Below are positions 7,120 through 14,167 of a DNA stretch of 14,269 nucleotides, piece by piece. A program made the position numbers and the translations under genes. The notes under the pieces were generated by a model. That model ran no database searches and had not been told where the DNA came from. It saw only the letters and a list, made by a program, of their open reading frames with translations. The number at the start of each line of letters is the position of its first letter. Positions within the stretch are counted from its first letter, which is position 1. Source of the DNA: an uncultured Dyadobacter sp. (GTDB taxonomy: Bacteria; Bacteroidota; Bacteroidia; Cytophagales; Spirosomataceae); assembly GCA_937880795.1 (NCBI GenBank), contig CALGRQ010000344.1, positions 1-14,269 of the forward strand. Direction: 5' to 3'.

Positions 7120-7998
7120 ATGCCCCTAGATCAGGAAATAGATAACGAAGAAGAAGATTCAGGCGGCGAAATGTCGTTTATTGGACACCTTGAAGAGTTG
7201 AGATGGCACGTGATCCGGGCCGTTGGGTCTATTCTGGTATTTGCTATTATAGCTTTTGTATATATTGAAGAAATTTATCACCATGTAATTGTAGCACCCT
7301 CCAGACCCGATTTCTGGACCTACAAGATGCTTTGTAAACTCGCTGATAAGGTAGGTTATGAAGAATTGTGCGTGAAATCTCTCAATTTTAAATTGCAGGT
7401 AATTGGCATGGGCGAAAACTTTACCATGGCGATGACTTCAGCGGCGATAACTGGTCTCGTATTTGCGTTTCCTTACGCATTTTGGGAAATCTGGCGGTTT
7501 ATAAAGCCAGGTTTAAAGGCTTCGGAGAGACGTTCAGCAAGGGGGGCCGTATTCTACGTTACGTTCCTCTTCTTTTCAGGGGTTTTGTTTGGCTATTATA
7601 TAGTGGCTCCATTGGCGATTAACTTTTTAGCCAATTTTACGTTGGACCCGTCTATTATCAATGAGTTTAGCTTATCGTCATACATTTCGCTAGTGGCCAC
7701 TTTGACCCTGGCTTGTGGTGTGGCTTTCCAGTTGCCTATAGTTGTTTTTGTACTGTCAAAAGTGGGTGTACTCACACCGTCGTTTATGAGAGAGTATAGG
7801 AAACATTCGATGATTGTGATTCTTATATTAGCTGCGATTATTACGCCATCTCCTGATATATACAGTCAGATTCTGGTTGCTATTCCGCTGTTCCTGTTAT
7901 ACGAAATCAGTATCATGGTTTCGGCGAAGGTAGAAAGAGAAAGATTAAGAGAGGAAAAAAGATTGGCTACCACAGGTGGTGTTTCGGATAACGACTAA
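7120..7998 (+). CDS. tatC: Sec-independent (twin-arginine) translocase subunit TatC
   Basis: TatC is the polytopic inner-membrane receptor for twin-arginine signal peptides. It works with TatA-type proteins to export folded proteins. The 292-residue product has an acidic N-tail, then the conserved FIGHLEELRWH (20-30) with the signal-peptide-contacting Glu26. Predicted membrane spans are near 31-50, 104-124, 142-164, 186-212, 229-243 and 247-267. Other family motifs are FWEIWRFIKPGLK (121-133), SGVLFGYYIVAP (153-164), GVAFQLP (200-206) and ITPSPDIYSQ (241-250). The first periplasmic loop is long and carries Cys72 and Cys84. ATG 7120 gives the acidic tail; Met18 is a possible shorter start. The stop codon directly abuts that of the convergent PLP-enzyme gene. 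No tatA lies nearby. Confidence 0.95.
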   Translation: MPLDQEIDNEEEDSGGEMSFIGHLEELRWHVIRAVGSILVFAIIAFVYIEEIYHHVIVAPSRPDFWTYKMLCKLADKVGYEELCVKSLNFKLQVIGMGENFTMAMTSAAITGLVFAFPYAFWEIWRFIKPGLKASERRSARGAVFYVTFLFFSGVLFGYYIVAPLAINFLANFTLDPSIINEFSLSSYISLVATLTLACGVAFQLPIVVFVLSKVGVLTPSFMREYRKHSMIVILILAAIITPSPDIYSQILVAIPLFLLYEISIMVSAKVERERLREEKRLATTGGVSDND

Positions 7999-9093
7999 TC
8001 AGCTTTCTTGTTGAAATTGAATAGAGACTTCGGCCAATCGGTCGAGGTCTTTTTTTGTATGGAGTGTAGAAATTGCCAAACGTGTAATGGGCGAGTCGAT
8101 GGGGGAGGGGTATGGAAAGTGAGAGGCCATGATGTCGTTGGCGATCAGATAATCAAACAATGCCGGATTTTTACTGCAGTAAACAGGATAGTTATCTAGT
8201 GAAACAAATGGACTGTTATTCAGTAATTTACTTTGTAGATACTGGATATTACTCAGCAACAGTGTGTTGCAGTTCTGATAGTAGCTGTCTCTTAGCAGCG
8301 TTTTTAAGGTATAGGCGTAGGCAGGTGCATAAGGCGAAGCACCTGCAAAACCTGGTGTTGTTTTTAGGTAATTAATTATGGGTCGCGCCGCAAAAATGGC
8401 TCCACCAGGAATGCCCATTCCTTTATTAAGAGAGGTGCATACGATTACATTTTTGATATGACATAGCGACTGGTATATACCACCTCCTTCATTGCCTCTT
8501 ACACCTATTCCATGCGAGTCGTCTACAATGAGCCAGGTGTTGGGGTGAGTCAATTTTGAGAATATAGAAAAATCAAAATTTTGAACCCATGGCGACCCCA
8601 CGGAGTCGGTGCATATAATATTGGTTACAGATGAGTTACTCGCGTTTATATGTTCTATGGATGTGTTTGCCCAATCGGTCCAGGAACCGTGAGAACTGAT
8701 GTATTGTTGGCCTCGAATGGCAGGATGGGTGCCGGGTGCATAATAATAAGTTATTGATTGTTTAGTCGTGCTAAACTGGCTTACAATGGTCTCCATTTCT
8801 TGCATCAATAGCTGTCCTGCCCACATACCTGAAGATACGGTGATTGCTTCTGGTGCGTTTACAAAATGCGCTAATGCCTCTTCCGACTCTTTGTATATAT
8901 CTAATTGTAAATTATTGCTACGAGAACTTCCAAAGTGTGTTCCAAATTGTGAGATTCCTTCCAGAAACACATTACGAAATCTTTCGTCGTGTGCTAAGCC
9001 AAGGTAATCTGTTCCGCTAAACCAAAGGTATTTCTTGCCATCTTCCAGAATTAACGTTCGGCCTGGTAATTTCTCTACAGAATAAGTAGCCAT
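7999..9093 (-). CDS. PLP-dependent enzyme of the alpha-oxoamine synthase (BioF/KBL-like) fold
   Basis: This is a fold-type I PLP enzyme resembling 8-amino-7-oxononanoate synthase (BioF) and glycine C-acetyltransferase. Its actual reaction is unknown. The 364-residue product carries FGSSRSNN (54-61), VSSGMWAG (86-93), THP (122-124) where BioF-type enzymes have a conserved His, and VDDSHGIGVRG (190-200), the PLP-contacting Asp/His region. The probable Schiff-base Lys224 lies in SLNKGMGIPGG, and the tail TRLAISTLHTKKDLDRL (337-353) fits the family. It is slightly short for BioF (about 385). The usual E-G-x-x-S-M-D-G segment is replaced by TDSVGSP (162-168), so the acyl-CoA reaction should not be assumed. 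It is last in a minus-strand operon, 33 bases after the dipeptide epimerase gene. No biotin genes are nearby. Confidence 0.8.
   Translation of the reverse strand: MATYSVEKLPGRTLILEDGKKYLWFSGTDYLGLAHDERFRNVFLEGISQFGTHFGSSRSNNLQLDIYKESEEALAHFVNAPEAITVSSGMWAGQLLMQEMETIVSQFSTTKQSITYYYAPGTHPAIRGQQYISSHGSWTDWANTSIEHINASNSSVTNIICTDSVGSPWVQNFDFSIFSKLTHPNTWLIVDDSHGIGVRGNEGGGIYQSLCHIKNVIVCTSLNKGMGIPGGAIFAARPIINYLKTTPGFAGASPYAPAYAYTLKTLLRDSYYQNCNTLLLSNIQYLQSKLLNNSPFVSLDNYPVYCSKNPALFDYLIANDIMASHFPYPSPIDSPITRLAISTLHTKKDLDRLAEVSIQFQQES
8025..8056 (+). terminator. Terminator of tatC inside the convergent coding sequence
   Basis: AGACTTCGGCC (8025-8035) pairs with GGTCGAGGTCT (8040-8050) as an 11-bp stem with two G-U pairs and a 4-base loop (AATC). 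Seven T residues follow (8050-8056). It lies 27 bases after the tatC stop, within codons for KKDLDRLAEVS of the opposite-strand PLP enzyme. Read on the minus strand it has no T run, so it acts in one direction. Confidence 0.85.
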
Positions 9094-9126
9094 TAGAATT
9101 TACAGGAGATAAAACATATAAAAAAC

Positions 9127-10137
9127 TTAGGAGAGTATGGCACCAGTACCTGGTCTTTCGGTATATAGTATCTTTCCGAAATCAAATTGAACCCCTTGTG
9201 CCGGATCGTTTTTAATAAGGAGCGAACCATCCATGTCCACATAGTCCAGAAGGGGTAGCAAATGTGCAATGGCAGAAATGCCTATACTGCTCTCGGTCAT
9301 ACAGCCAACCATAGTGTTCATTCCCAGTCTTTTGGCTTCGTTAATCATGCGTAAGGCAGGAGTTAGTCCACCACACTTGGTGAGCTTTATATTCACACCA
9401 TGGAAAAGTCCGTGACATTTTGCGATATCATTTTCCACGATGCAACTCTCGTCCGCTATTACGGGAAGGGCGCAATGTTGGTAAACTTTTTTCATACCCT
9501 CGATGTCGTCAGCGGGTAATGGTTGTTCTATAAATTCAACACCAAGGCGTTGTAATTGAGGGGCGAGGTCAATGGTTTTTTCCGCTGTCCAGGCACAATT
9601 TGCATCTACCCGAAAGACAGCATCGGTGTTTTTTCTTAATTCGGATATAATACGAAGATCTTCGTTGGTTCCTAATTTTATTTTATAAATAGGCCAAGGT
9701 AACTCCTTCATTTTGGAAACCATGGTTTCGACCGAGTCAATACCAATGGTGAAATTGGTTAACGGATTGTCGGCTGTGCTAAGTCCCCAGTACTGGTAAA
9801 GCTTTTGATTTTTCTTTTTGGCAAACAAGTCGTGAGCGGCTTCGTCCAGTGCACATTGAGCAAATGGATTATTCTTTAAAAATGGATGGGCTGCTGCCCA
9901 AAGATCTTCCGCCGAGGTGAGCTGTATATTTTCTAGTAAAGGCCGTACTTCTTCCAGCGCCCGGCACATGCTGTCAATTGTTATGCCATAATAGGGATTG
10001 GATGTAGCTTCACCCAATCCACTTATTGTGCCATCGCGTAATTCGACAATCAGCGTTGGTTGCACATCGCGAGAGTCGTGTGCGATGGTAAAAGTATGTT
10101 TTAGCTCTAGGTCAAATTTGTGAAGAATGATTTGCAT
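9127..10137 (-). CDS. Dipeptide epimerase (enolase superfamily, MLE subgroup)
   Basis: The enzyme is predicted to epimerise an alpha-carbon of a dipeptide, of the L-Ala-D/L-Glu epimerase type acting on peptidoglycan-derived dipeptides. The 336-residue product has an N-terminal capping domain (about 1-120) and a TIM-barrel. Visible active-site motifs are the catalytic KIK (152-154), metal ligands Asp178 (FRVDAN), Glu204 (FIEQP) and Asp229 (IADES), the second catalytic Lys region NIKLTKCGG (249-257), and GCMTESSIGISA (278-289). The DxD pair Asp301/Asp303 (YVDMDG) is characteristic of dipeptide epimerases because it binds the substrate's amino group. Enzymes of this subgroup vary in preferred dipeptide, so the substrate is left open. 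It lies 24 bases after nadK and 33 before the PLP enzyme gene, on the same strand. Confidence 0.9.
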   Translation of the reverse strand: MQIILHKFDLELKHTFTIAHDSRDVQPTLIVELRDGTISGLGEATSNPYYGITIDSMCRALEEVRPLLENIQLTSAEDLWAAAHPFLKNNPFAQCALDEAAHDLFAKKKNQKLYQYWGLSTADNPLTNFTIGIDSVETMVSKMKELPWPIYKIKLGTNEDLRIISELRKNTDAVFRVDANCAWTAEKTIDLAPQLQRLGVEFIEQPLPADDIEGMKKVYQHCALPVIADESCIVENDIAKCHGLFHGVNIKLTKCGGLTPALRMINEAKRLGMNTMVGCMTESSIGISAIAHLLPLLDYVDMDGSLLIKNDPAQGVQFDFGKILYTERPGTGAILS

Positions 10138-10161
10138 GCGTGTATAGGTATGATAGTGATA

Positions 10162-11031
10162 TTAGTTCCGCATATCCAACCCCCAAGACAATTTGCTTCG
10201 CAATGTGTTTAAAAAGCTATCATCTAACATCTTGATCAGTCTTGCCCTAAAATTCGCTTTACGTATGATAAGCTGCGTATTTTCATCAACAACACGTGAG
10301 CGGGCGTCCAGAGATATCAAAAAGTTACTACTTCTACTTTTAACATCTAGTTTCAATACAGCGGTATCTTCGAGTACAAGAGGTCTAACATTCAAATTGT
10401 GTGGGCTAATGGGAGTCACGATAAAATTTTGCGAGTGGGGAACCAAAACAGGACCTCCGCAGCTCAGTGAATAACCGGTTGAACCCGTGGGCGTGGATAT
10501 AATCAGTCCGTCAGCCCAATAAGAATTTAGGAATTCATCGTTTAGGTAGGTATGTACGGTAATCATCGATGAAGTGTCAGTCTTCGTGATCACGAAATCA
10601 TTTAGACCAAAATTTAATCCATCAAAAAGATCCCCATCCAAAGCAACGAGGGTTCTTTCATCAATGCGGAATTGGCCATTATCAAGGGCCGTAATCATGT
10701 CTGAAATTCGATCTGGAGAAATGGTGGCTAAAAAACCCAGACGGCCAACGTTTATACCAATGGCTGGAATTTCTCTCGGGCCAACATGTGAAATGGTTTC
10801 TAGTAGTGTGCCATCGCCTCCCATACTTACAACCAAACGGGCATCATAAAGCTCTTCTGGCTTACTATATACCAGGGTGGTGTGGTGTTGTATCCCTTGC
10901 TGATCGAGAAAAGAGCGGAAAGCTTGCGAAAGCTGTACTTCAATTTCTCTTTTGGCCAGTTCATTGAACATGTTTTCAATAAACGGACGTGCGGACTCAT
11001 TAAAATTGCGTCCGTGAATTGCTATTTTCAT
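10162..11031 (-). CDS. nadK: NAD kinase
   Basis: NadK phosphorylates NAD to NADP using ATP or other phosphate donors in the cytoplasm, setting the cell's NADP pool. The 289-residue product has the ATP-NAD kinase hallmarks: SMGGDGTLLET (69-79) with the catalytic GGDGT, INVGRLGFLA (93-102), NDFVI (144-148), STPTGSTGYSLSCGGP (179-194) and TPISPHNLNVRPLVL (206-220). Length is typical. Upstream on the same strand is the CBS/ACT-like gene (89-base gap); downstream is the dipeptide epimerase gene (24-base gap). I see no exact promoter box in the 89-base gap, so it is probably co-transcribed with the CBS gene. The start is fixed by MKIAIHGRN, the usual first beta strand. Confidence 0.96.
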   Translation of the reverse strand: MKIAIHGRNFNESARPFIENMFNELAKREIEVQLSQAFRSFLDQQGIQHHTTLVYSKPEELYDARLVVSMGGDGTLLETISHVGPREIPAIGINVGRLGFLATISPDRISDMITALDNGQFRIDERTLVALDGDLFDGLNFGLNDFVITKTDTSSMITVHTYLNDEFLNSYWADGLIISTPTGSTGYSLSCGGPVLVPHSQNFIVTPISPHNLNVRPLVLEDTAVLKLDVKSRSSNFLISLDARSRVVDENTQLIIRKANFRARLIKMLDDSFLNTLRSKLSWGLDMRN

Positions 11032-11120
11032 GAAAGAAAAAGTAAATCATCTTGTTACTTCCGAAAGATACATGACAAATGCACCGATTCAAAAATGAGG
11101 GAGCAATATGTGCAAAAGGA

Positions 11121-11792
11121 CTATGTTGCTAAGTAGCGAAGAAGCATGTCTAAACGTTCCTGATCTATACTTTCAATAGGATCATTGGCGTGTGCTTCCA
11201 TAATATCGTAACCAAAACGTTCCAGTGTTGCAATAATTGGCGTTATGTGGGTACGATTGAGTTTTAGTGTCAGTCGTGATTCCTGCAAAGGATGAGAAGA
11301 TTCCGATGAGGAATAGTAACTGCTTAAAACTTTGGTTCCGTTGGATTCGATTAGTCGACTAATTTCGGAAAGGGAGTAATCTCTTTCTGCTATTTTTAAG
11401 ACGATAACCGCACCCTTTTCCTGAACACCAAGTTCGTTCGCGAATTGCTCGATAAGGTCATTCACCAGTATGCTGCCGGACAAAATCTTATTGTCATGTA
11501 CAACAGGTATAATCAGTAAACCAAACTGATTGACCAAACGAAGCAATTCATAGGGATGCTGATCTTCCAGTGCATATATATCTTCATGTTGAATAATAAC
11601 TCTAGAGAGGAGTTCATCTGCATTCGGAATTTCCAATAGAATATCTTGGGAAACGATTCCCTTATATATCCCCTCCTCAGCAACAATTAATTGACTGGTA
11701 CGGTACTCGTCCATCCAGTCGAGTGCTGTACTTACCTGGTCCGTAAGTTTAAGCACTGGAATCATCGGATTTATAAGCGTAGCGGCCAGCAT
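11121..11792 (-). CDS. CBS-domain-pair protein with C-terminal ACT-like domain
   Basis: This is a small cytoplasmic protein with no visible catalytic motif. Residues about 5-60 and 63-118 form two CBS repeats, with PMIPVLKLTDQVSTALDWM and YKGIVSQDILL in the first and FGLLIIPVVHDNKILSGSI in the second. Paired CBS repeats usually bind adenine nucleotides. Residues about 126-200 (KGAVIVLKIAERDYSLSEI, then IESNGTKVLSSYY and LTLKLNR) follow the beta-alpha-beta-beta-alpha-beta pattern of an ACT-like ligand-binding domain; this is my inference from pattern. It is the first gene of the operon leading into nadK, so a nucleotide- or amino-acid-sensing role is plausible but unproven. A promoter candidate lies 21 bases upstream of the ATG. 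Confidence 0.82.
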   Translation of the reverse strand: MLAATLINPMIPVLKLTDQVSTALDWMDEYRTSQLIVAEEGIYKGIVSQDILLEIPNADELLSRVIIQHEDIYALEDQHPYELLRLVNQFGLLIIPVVHDNKILSGSILVNDLIEQFANELGVQEKGAVIVLKIAERDYSLSEISRLIESNGTKVLSSYYSSSESSHPLQESRLTLKLNRTHITPIIATLERFGYDIMEAHANDPIESIDQERLDMLLRYLAT

Positions 11793-11812
11793 AAATTTAG
11801 AGAGTGATTTAT

Positions 11813-11844
11813 CGAATGTAGAAAAAAATTAAGTATGTGTCAAA
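11813..11844 (-). promoter_or_regulatory. Promoter candidate for the CBS-nadK-epimerase-PLP enzyme operon
   Basis: On the minus strand TTTG (11844-11841) is followed after 20 bases by TACATTCG (11820-11813). The latter matches the Bacteroidota -7 consensus TAnnTTTG at all but one position, and the spacing suits the -33/-7 arrangement. The predicted transcript start would be about 12-15 bases before the ATG. The site sits just downstream of the hydrolase terminator, so the operon has its own start. Confidence 0.5.
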
Positions 11845-11863
11845 TGTCAAAAATTATTTGCCG

Positions 11864-11893
11864 AAAATAAAAAAGAGCCTTAGTAGGCTCTTT
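11864..11893 (-). terminator. Intrinsic terminator of the alpha/beta hydrolase gene
   Basis: AAAGAGCCT and AGGCTCTTT (plus-strand 11872-11880 and 11885-11893) form a perfect 9-bp stem with a 4-base loop. On the minus strand it is followed by TTTTTTATTTT. It begins 6 bases after the hydrolase stop codon and separates that gene from the CBS operon. Confidence 0.9.
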
Positions 11894-11899
11894 AAAAAG

Positions 11900-12673
11900 T
11901 TATGCTACGGAAACCGTGACATGTTTTTCTAAAAAACTTTCTAGTATGATGTTAAATTCATGCGGATGTTCCATCATCGGTGCATGGCAACATTTATCAA
12001 TAAAGTGGAGTTCGGAATCTGCTATAAGTCTATTAAACTCATACCCTACATGAGGCGGGGTAATCGTGTCGTTTAATCCCCAAACCAGTAGCGTAGGAAC
12101 TTTTATTTGATGAAGATCTTTTGCAAGGTTATGGCGTTGGGCAGATTTTGCAATACCCACTATACTCATACACTTGGGAATACTTGATGTGGTTTCGAAA
12201 ACTTCATCTATAAGATCTTTGGTAGCAACTGCCGGGTCGTAAAATGTATAAGCTACGCGTTCACGTATGTAATCATAACTTCCGCGCTTAGGAAAGGATC
12301 CGCCCATGGAGTTCTCAAAAAGCCCTGAGCTACCTGTTAGAACAAGCCTGTGAACATTTTCCTGATTTTTTAAAGTATATAACAAGCCAATATGCCCGCC
12401 TAAGGAATTACCAATAGCCGTCACGTTGGTCAGATTCTTAAAAGCTACAAACTCTTCAAGAAAAGCGAGTAGAGCTTCCAAACCTGCTTCACGTGGAGGT
12501 AGTTCATATATAGGCAGCAATGGAATAATTACCCGGTATCTATTGGAGAAATAGTCAATGATTCCGTCCCAGTTACTTAATGCGCCGAAAAGGCCATGCA
12601 AAAGCAACAATGTTTCGCCTTTTCCTTCATCGATAAATTGAAACTTGCCTTCGGCATGTACTGAATATTTCAT
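11900..12673 (-). CDS. Alpha/beta-fold hydrolase
   Basis: This is a soluble serine hydrolase of the alpha/beta fold (esterase, lipase or C-C hydrolase type); its substrate is unknown. The 257-residue product has the oxyanion-hole HGLFG (26-30), the nucleophile elbow GNSLGG (88-93, Ser90), the acid Asp202 in WGLNDTITPP and the base His230 in DKCCHAPMMEHP, giving a complete catalytic triad. Length is standard, and there is no signal peptide or membrane span. It resembles BioH- or MenH-like enzymes only at the level of the fold, and no biotin or menaquinone gene is adjacent. It appears monocistronic: its own terminator follows within 6 bases of the stop, and a promoter candidate with a hairpin-bearing leader of about 100 bases lies upstream. 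Confidence 0.9.
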   Translation of the reverse strand: MKYSVHAEGKFQFIDEGKGETLLLLHGLFGALSNWDGIIDYFSNRYRVIIPLLPIYELPPREAGLEALLAFLEEFVAFKNLTNVTAIGNSLGGHIGLLYTLKNQENVHRLVLTGSSGLFENSMGGSFPKRGSYDYIRERVAYTFYDPAVATKDLIDEVFETTSSIPKCMSIVGIAKSAQRHNLAKDLHQIKVPTLLVWGLNDTITPPHVGYEFNRLIADSELHFIDKCCHAPMMEHPHEFNIILESFLEKHVTVSVA

Positions 12674-12729
12674 TCTGTTGATATTGGGGTTATAATATTA
12701 TGGAGTTAATAATAAATGTTTCCTAGTTG

Positions 12730-12757
12730 GATTGGTACTTATCAAAAAATACCAATC
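12730..12757. repeat. 8-bp inverted repeat in the predicted hydrolase leader
   Basis: GATTGGTA (12730-12737) and TACCAATC (12750-12757) are exact reverse complements with a 12-base loop. The repeat lies 57-84 bases upstream of the hydrolase ATG and downstream of the predicted promoter. It may be an operator or an mRNA leader hairpin. Confidence 0.5.
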
Positions 12758-12775
12758 AATCTTTTCTCCATTACA

Positions 12776-12783
12776 CAAAACTA
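12776..12783 (-). promoter_or_regulatory. Promoter -7 box candidate for the alpha/beta hydrolase gene
   Basis: On the minus strand TAGTTTTG matches the Bacteroidota -7 consensus TAnnTTTG exactly. No exact TTTG lies at the -33 distance, only a T-rich stretch. It would give a 5' leader of about 95 bases containing the GATTGGTA inverted repeat. Confidence 0.4.
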
Positions 12784-13075
12784 GTTATTTTTTCGATTGA
12801 AAAATCCAGTTCGGGATTTTATATTGGTTTATCTTCTTGTAAATATTATATTTTAACATCACTAATTGGTCGATTAACATAGAATGATGCAATTATGTTC
12901 ATTTCATATGCATTGGCCGTTACGAATCTACTATTTTATACAGGCTTCATCGCCATGATAATCAAATGAAACGATGTTACTATGGGATACAGGTTTAAAA
13001 ATAATGCCAAGTTTCAAATTTTGGCTTGTAATATATCACATCGTGTATTAGAATAGAATTAAAAATGCGGTTTCT

Positions 13076-13093
13076 AGGGGTGTTCACGCCCCT
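13076..13093 (-). terminator. Possible terminator of the nucleotide-sugar dehydratase gene
   Basis: AGGGGTG (13076-13082) pairs with CGCCCCT (13087-13093) through one G-U pair and a TTCA loop, a 7-bp GC-rich hairpin 45 bases after the stop codon. On the minus strand a T run appears only about 11 bases later, so termination here is uncertain. Confidence 0.4.
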
Positions 13094-13138
13094 TTGGGAA
13101 GTGTGCTTCGATTCTGATGTTTGAAAATTGCAATTTGC

Positions 13139-14167
13139 CTACAACAGTTGCTTAAGGTATTTGGATAATTGTGGCACAGGGACGCTGGTAAGTGCTTTAT
13201 TTATCTCGTCAATGTTGTGAAAGGCGTTGGGAAGTTCCTGAAGGTTGGGCTTGATTATCCGCATTTTTTGCTGATGCTCATGAATTACCTTTTCATAATC
13301 ATGCTGTAATTCTTCATGTAATTTTTCACCTGGCTTTAATCCGACAATGAGAATTTCTGGAAGACATTTTCCTGGATGAAAATGCCGATGCATTCGCTTG
13401 GCGAGTTCAATAATAACAATGGGTTCGCCCATATTGAAAATCATGATTTCGCCACCACCACCAATTGCGGCCGATTCCAGAACGAGTTGTACCGCTTCTG
13501 GTATCGCCATCATGTAGCGCGTTGTGTCGGGATGGGAGATGGGAATGGGTAGGTTTTTTTTAATACAATTCTTAAAAACATGAAATACCGAACCCGAAGA
13601 ACCCAATACATTTCCAAATCGTGTTGTTACAAATTGGGTACGGGAGTTACGTTGGTTAAGTGCAAGCAGGTATAGTTCAGACAAACGCTTTGAGATTCCC
13701 ATAATTCCAATGGGATTTACGGCTTTGTCCGTAGAAACAAAAATGAACTTTTCAACTTGGGTAGATATTGCAATATCGGCTAATATTTTAGTACCGATGA
13801 TATTGTTTTTAACTGCTATTTCAGGTTGTGTTTCGAGAAGACATACATGTTTATAGGCCGCTGCATGGAATACCACCTGTGGATTAAAGGAGTGGAAAAT
13901 GTGTTCCATGCTTTCCTTGTCCGTAATGTTAGCAATTTGGCAGGTTACAAGTGGATGCACGTTCATGGCTCCCTGTAGTGAGTAAATGCCTATCTCCGAC
14001 TGGTCAATGGCCATTACCTGCTTTGGACCAAATGATATTATTTGCCGAAGTAATTCACTTCCTATGGAACCAGCAGCACCTGTAATGAGTATTCTTTTTG
14101 AATGAATGTATTGTCGGATATTGCTGGAATCCAGCGTTATAATCTCTCGGGAAAGTAATGAGTCCAT
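13139..14167 (-). CDS. WbpM/CapD-type nucleotide-sugar 4,6-dehydratase, short form or 5'-incomplete
   Basis: This extended-SDR enzyme probably removes water from a UDP-N-acetylhexosamine (UDP-GlcNAc 4,6-dehydratase type) for capsule, O-antigen or glycan sugars. The 342 residues from ATG start LLSREIITLD, as at the catalytic-domain boundary of WbpM. They show the NAD motif GAAGSIGSE (30-38), Asp55 (AIDQSE), HAAAYKHVCLLE (101-112) and VSTDKAVNPIGIMGISKR (144-161). There Ser145, Met156 and Lys160 match the S-M-K triad of the WbpM group, in place of S-Y-K. GEKLHEEL (280-287) is also family-typical. The N-terminal membrane and Rossmann-like regions of full WbpM are absent in this frame from the ATG. 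However, the frame stays open for 34 more codons to base 14269, so a longer protein is possible, though those codons do not resemble the usual linker. Confidence 0.85.
   Translation of the reverse strand: MDSLLSREIITLDSSNIRQYIHSKRILITGAAGSIGSELLRQIISFGPKQVMAIDQSEIGIYSLQGAMNVHPLVTCQIANITDKESMEHIFHSFNPQVVFHAAAYKHVCLLETQPEIAVKNNIIGTKILADIAISTQVEKFIFVSTDKAVNPIGIMGISKRLSELYLLALNQRNSRTQFVTTRFGNVLGSSGSVFHVFKNCIKKNLPIPISHPDTTRYMMAIPEAVQLVLESAAIGGGGEIMIFNMGEPIVIIELAKRMHRHFHPGKCLPEILIVGLKPGEKLHEELQHDYEKVIHEHQQKMRIIKPNLQELPNAFHNIDEINKALTSVPVPQLSKYLKQLL

Larger units (their letters stand above)
12674..13138. other. 465-bp non-coding gap between the hydrolase and nucleotide-sugar dehydratase genes
   Basis: This AT-rich stretch has no credible coding frame; the best plus-strand frame, from ATG 12884, is 24 codons. 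It holds a promoter box for the hydrolase (12776-12783, -), an 8-bp leader hairpin (12730-12757), a 5-bp hairpin GCCAA/TTGGC (13006-13025) and a 7-bp hairpin near the dehydratase gene end (13076-13093). About 200 bases (12784-13005) show nothing I can name. Confidence 0.6.

Noticed and set aside
7999..9093. Naming the PLP enzyme bioF
   Set aside because: The fold fits, but key BioF segments are changed and no biotin gene is nearby.
12853..12880. Direct repeat TTAACAT spaced 21 bases
   Set aside because: Seven bases of AT-rich sequence recur easily by chance, and no gene start is close enough to give it a role.
12731..12917. Several ATTGG(T/C) copies in the gap
   Set aside because: Spacing is irregular (92, 42 and 47 bases) and flanks differ, so it is not a repeat array.
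12884..12958. Possible 24-codon small gene on the plus strand
   Set aside because: No promoter, ribosome site or protein-like pattern supports it.
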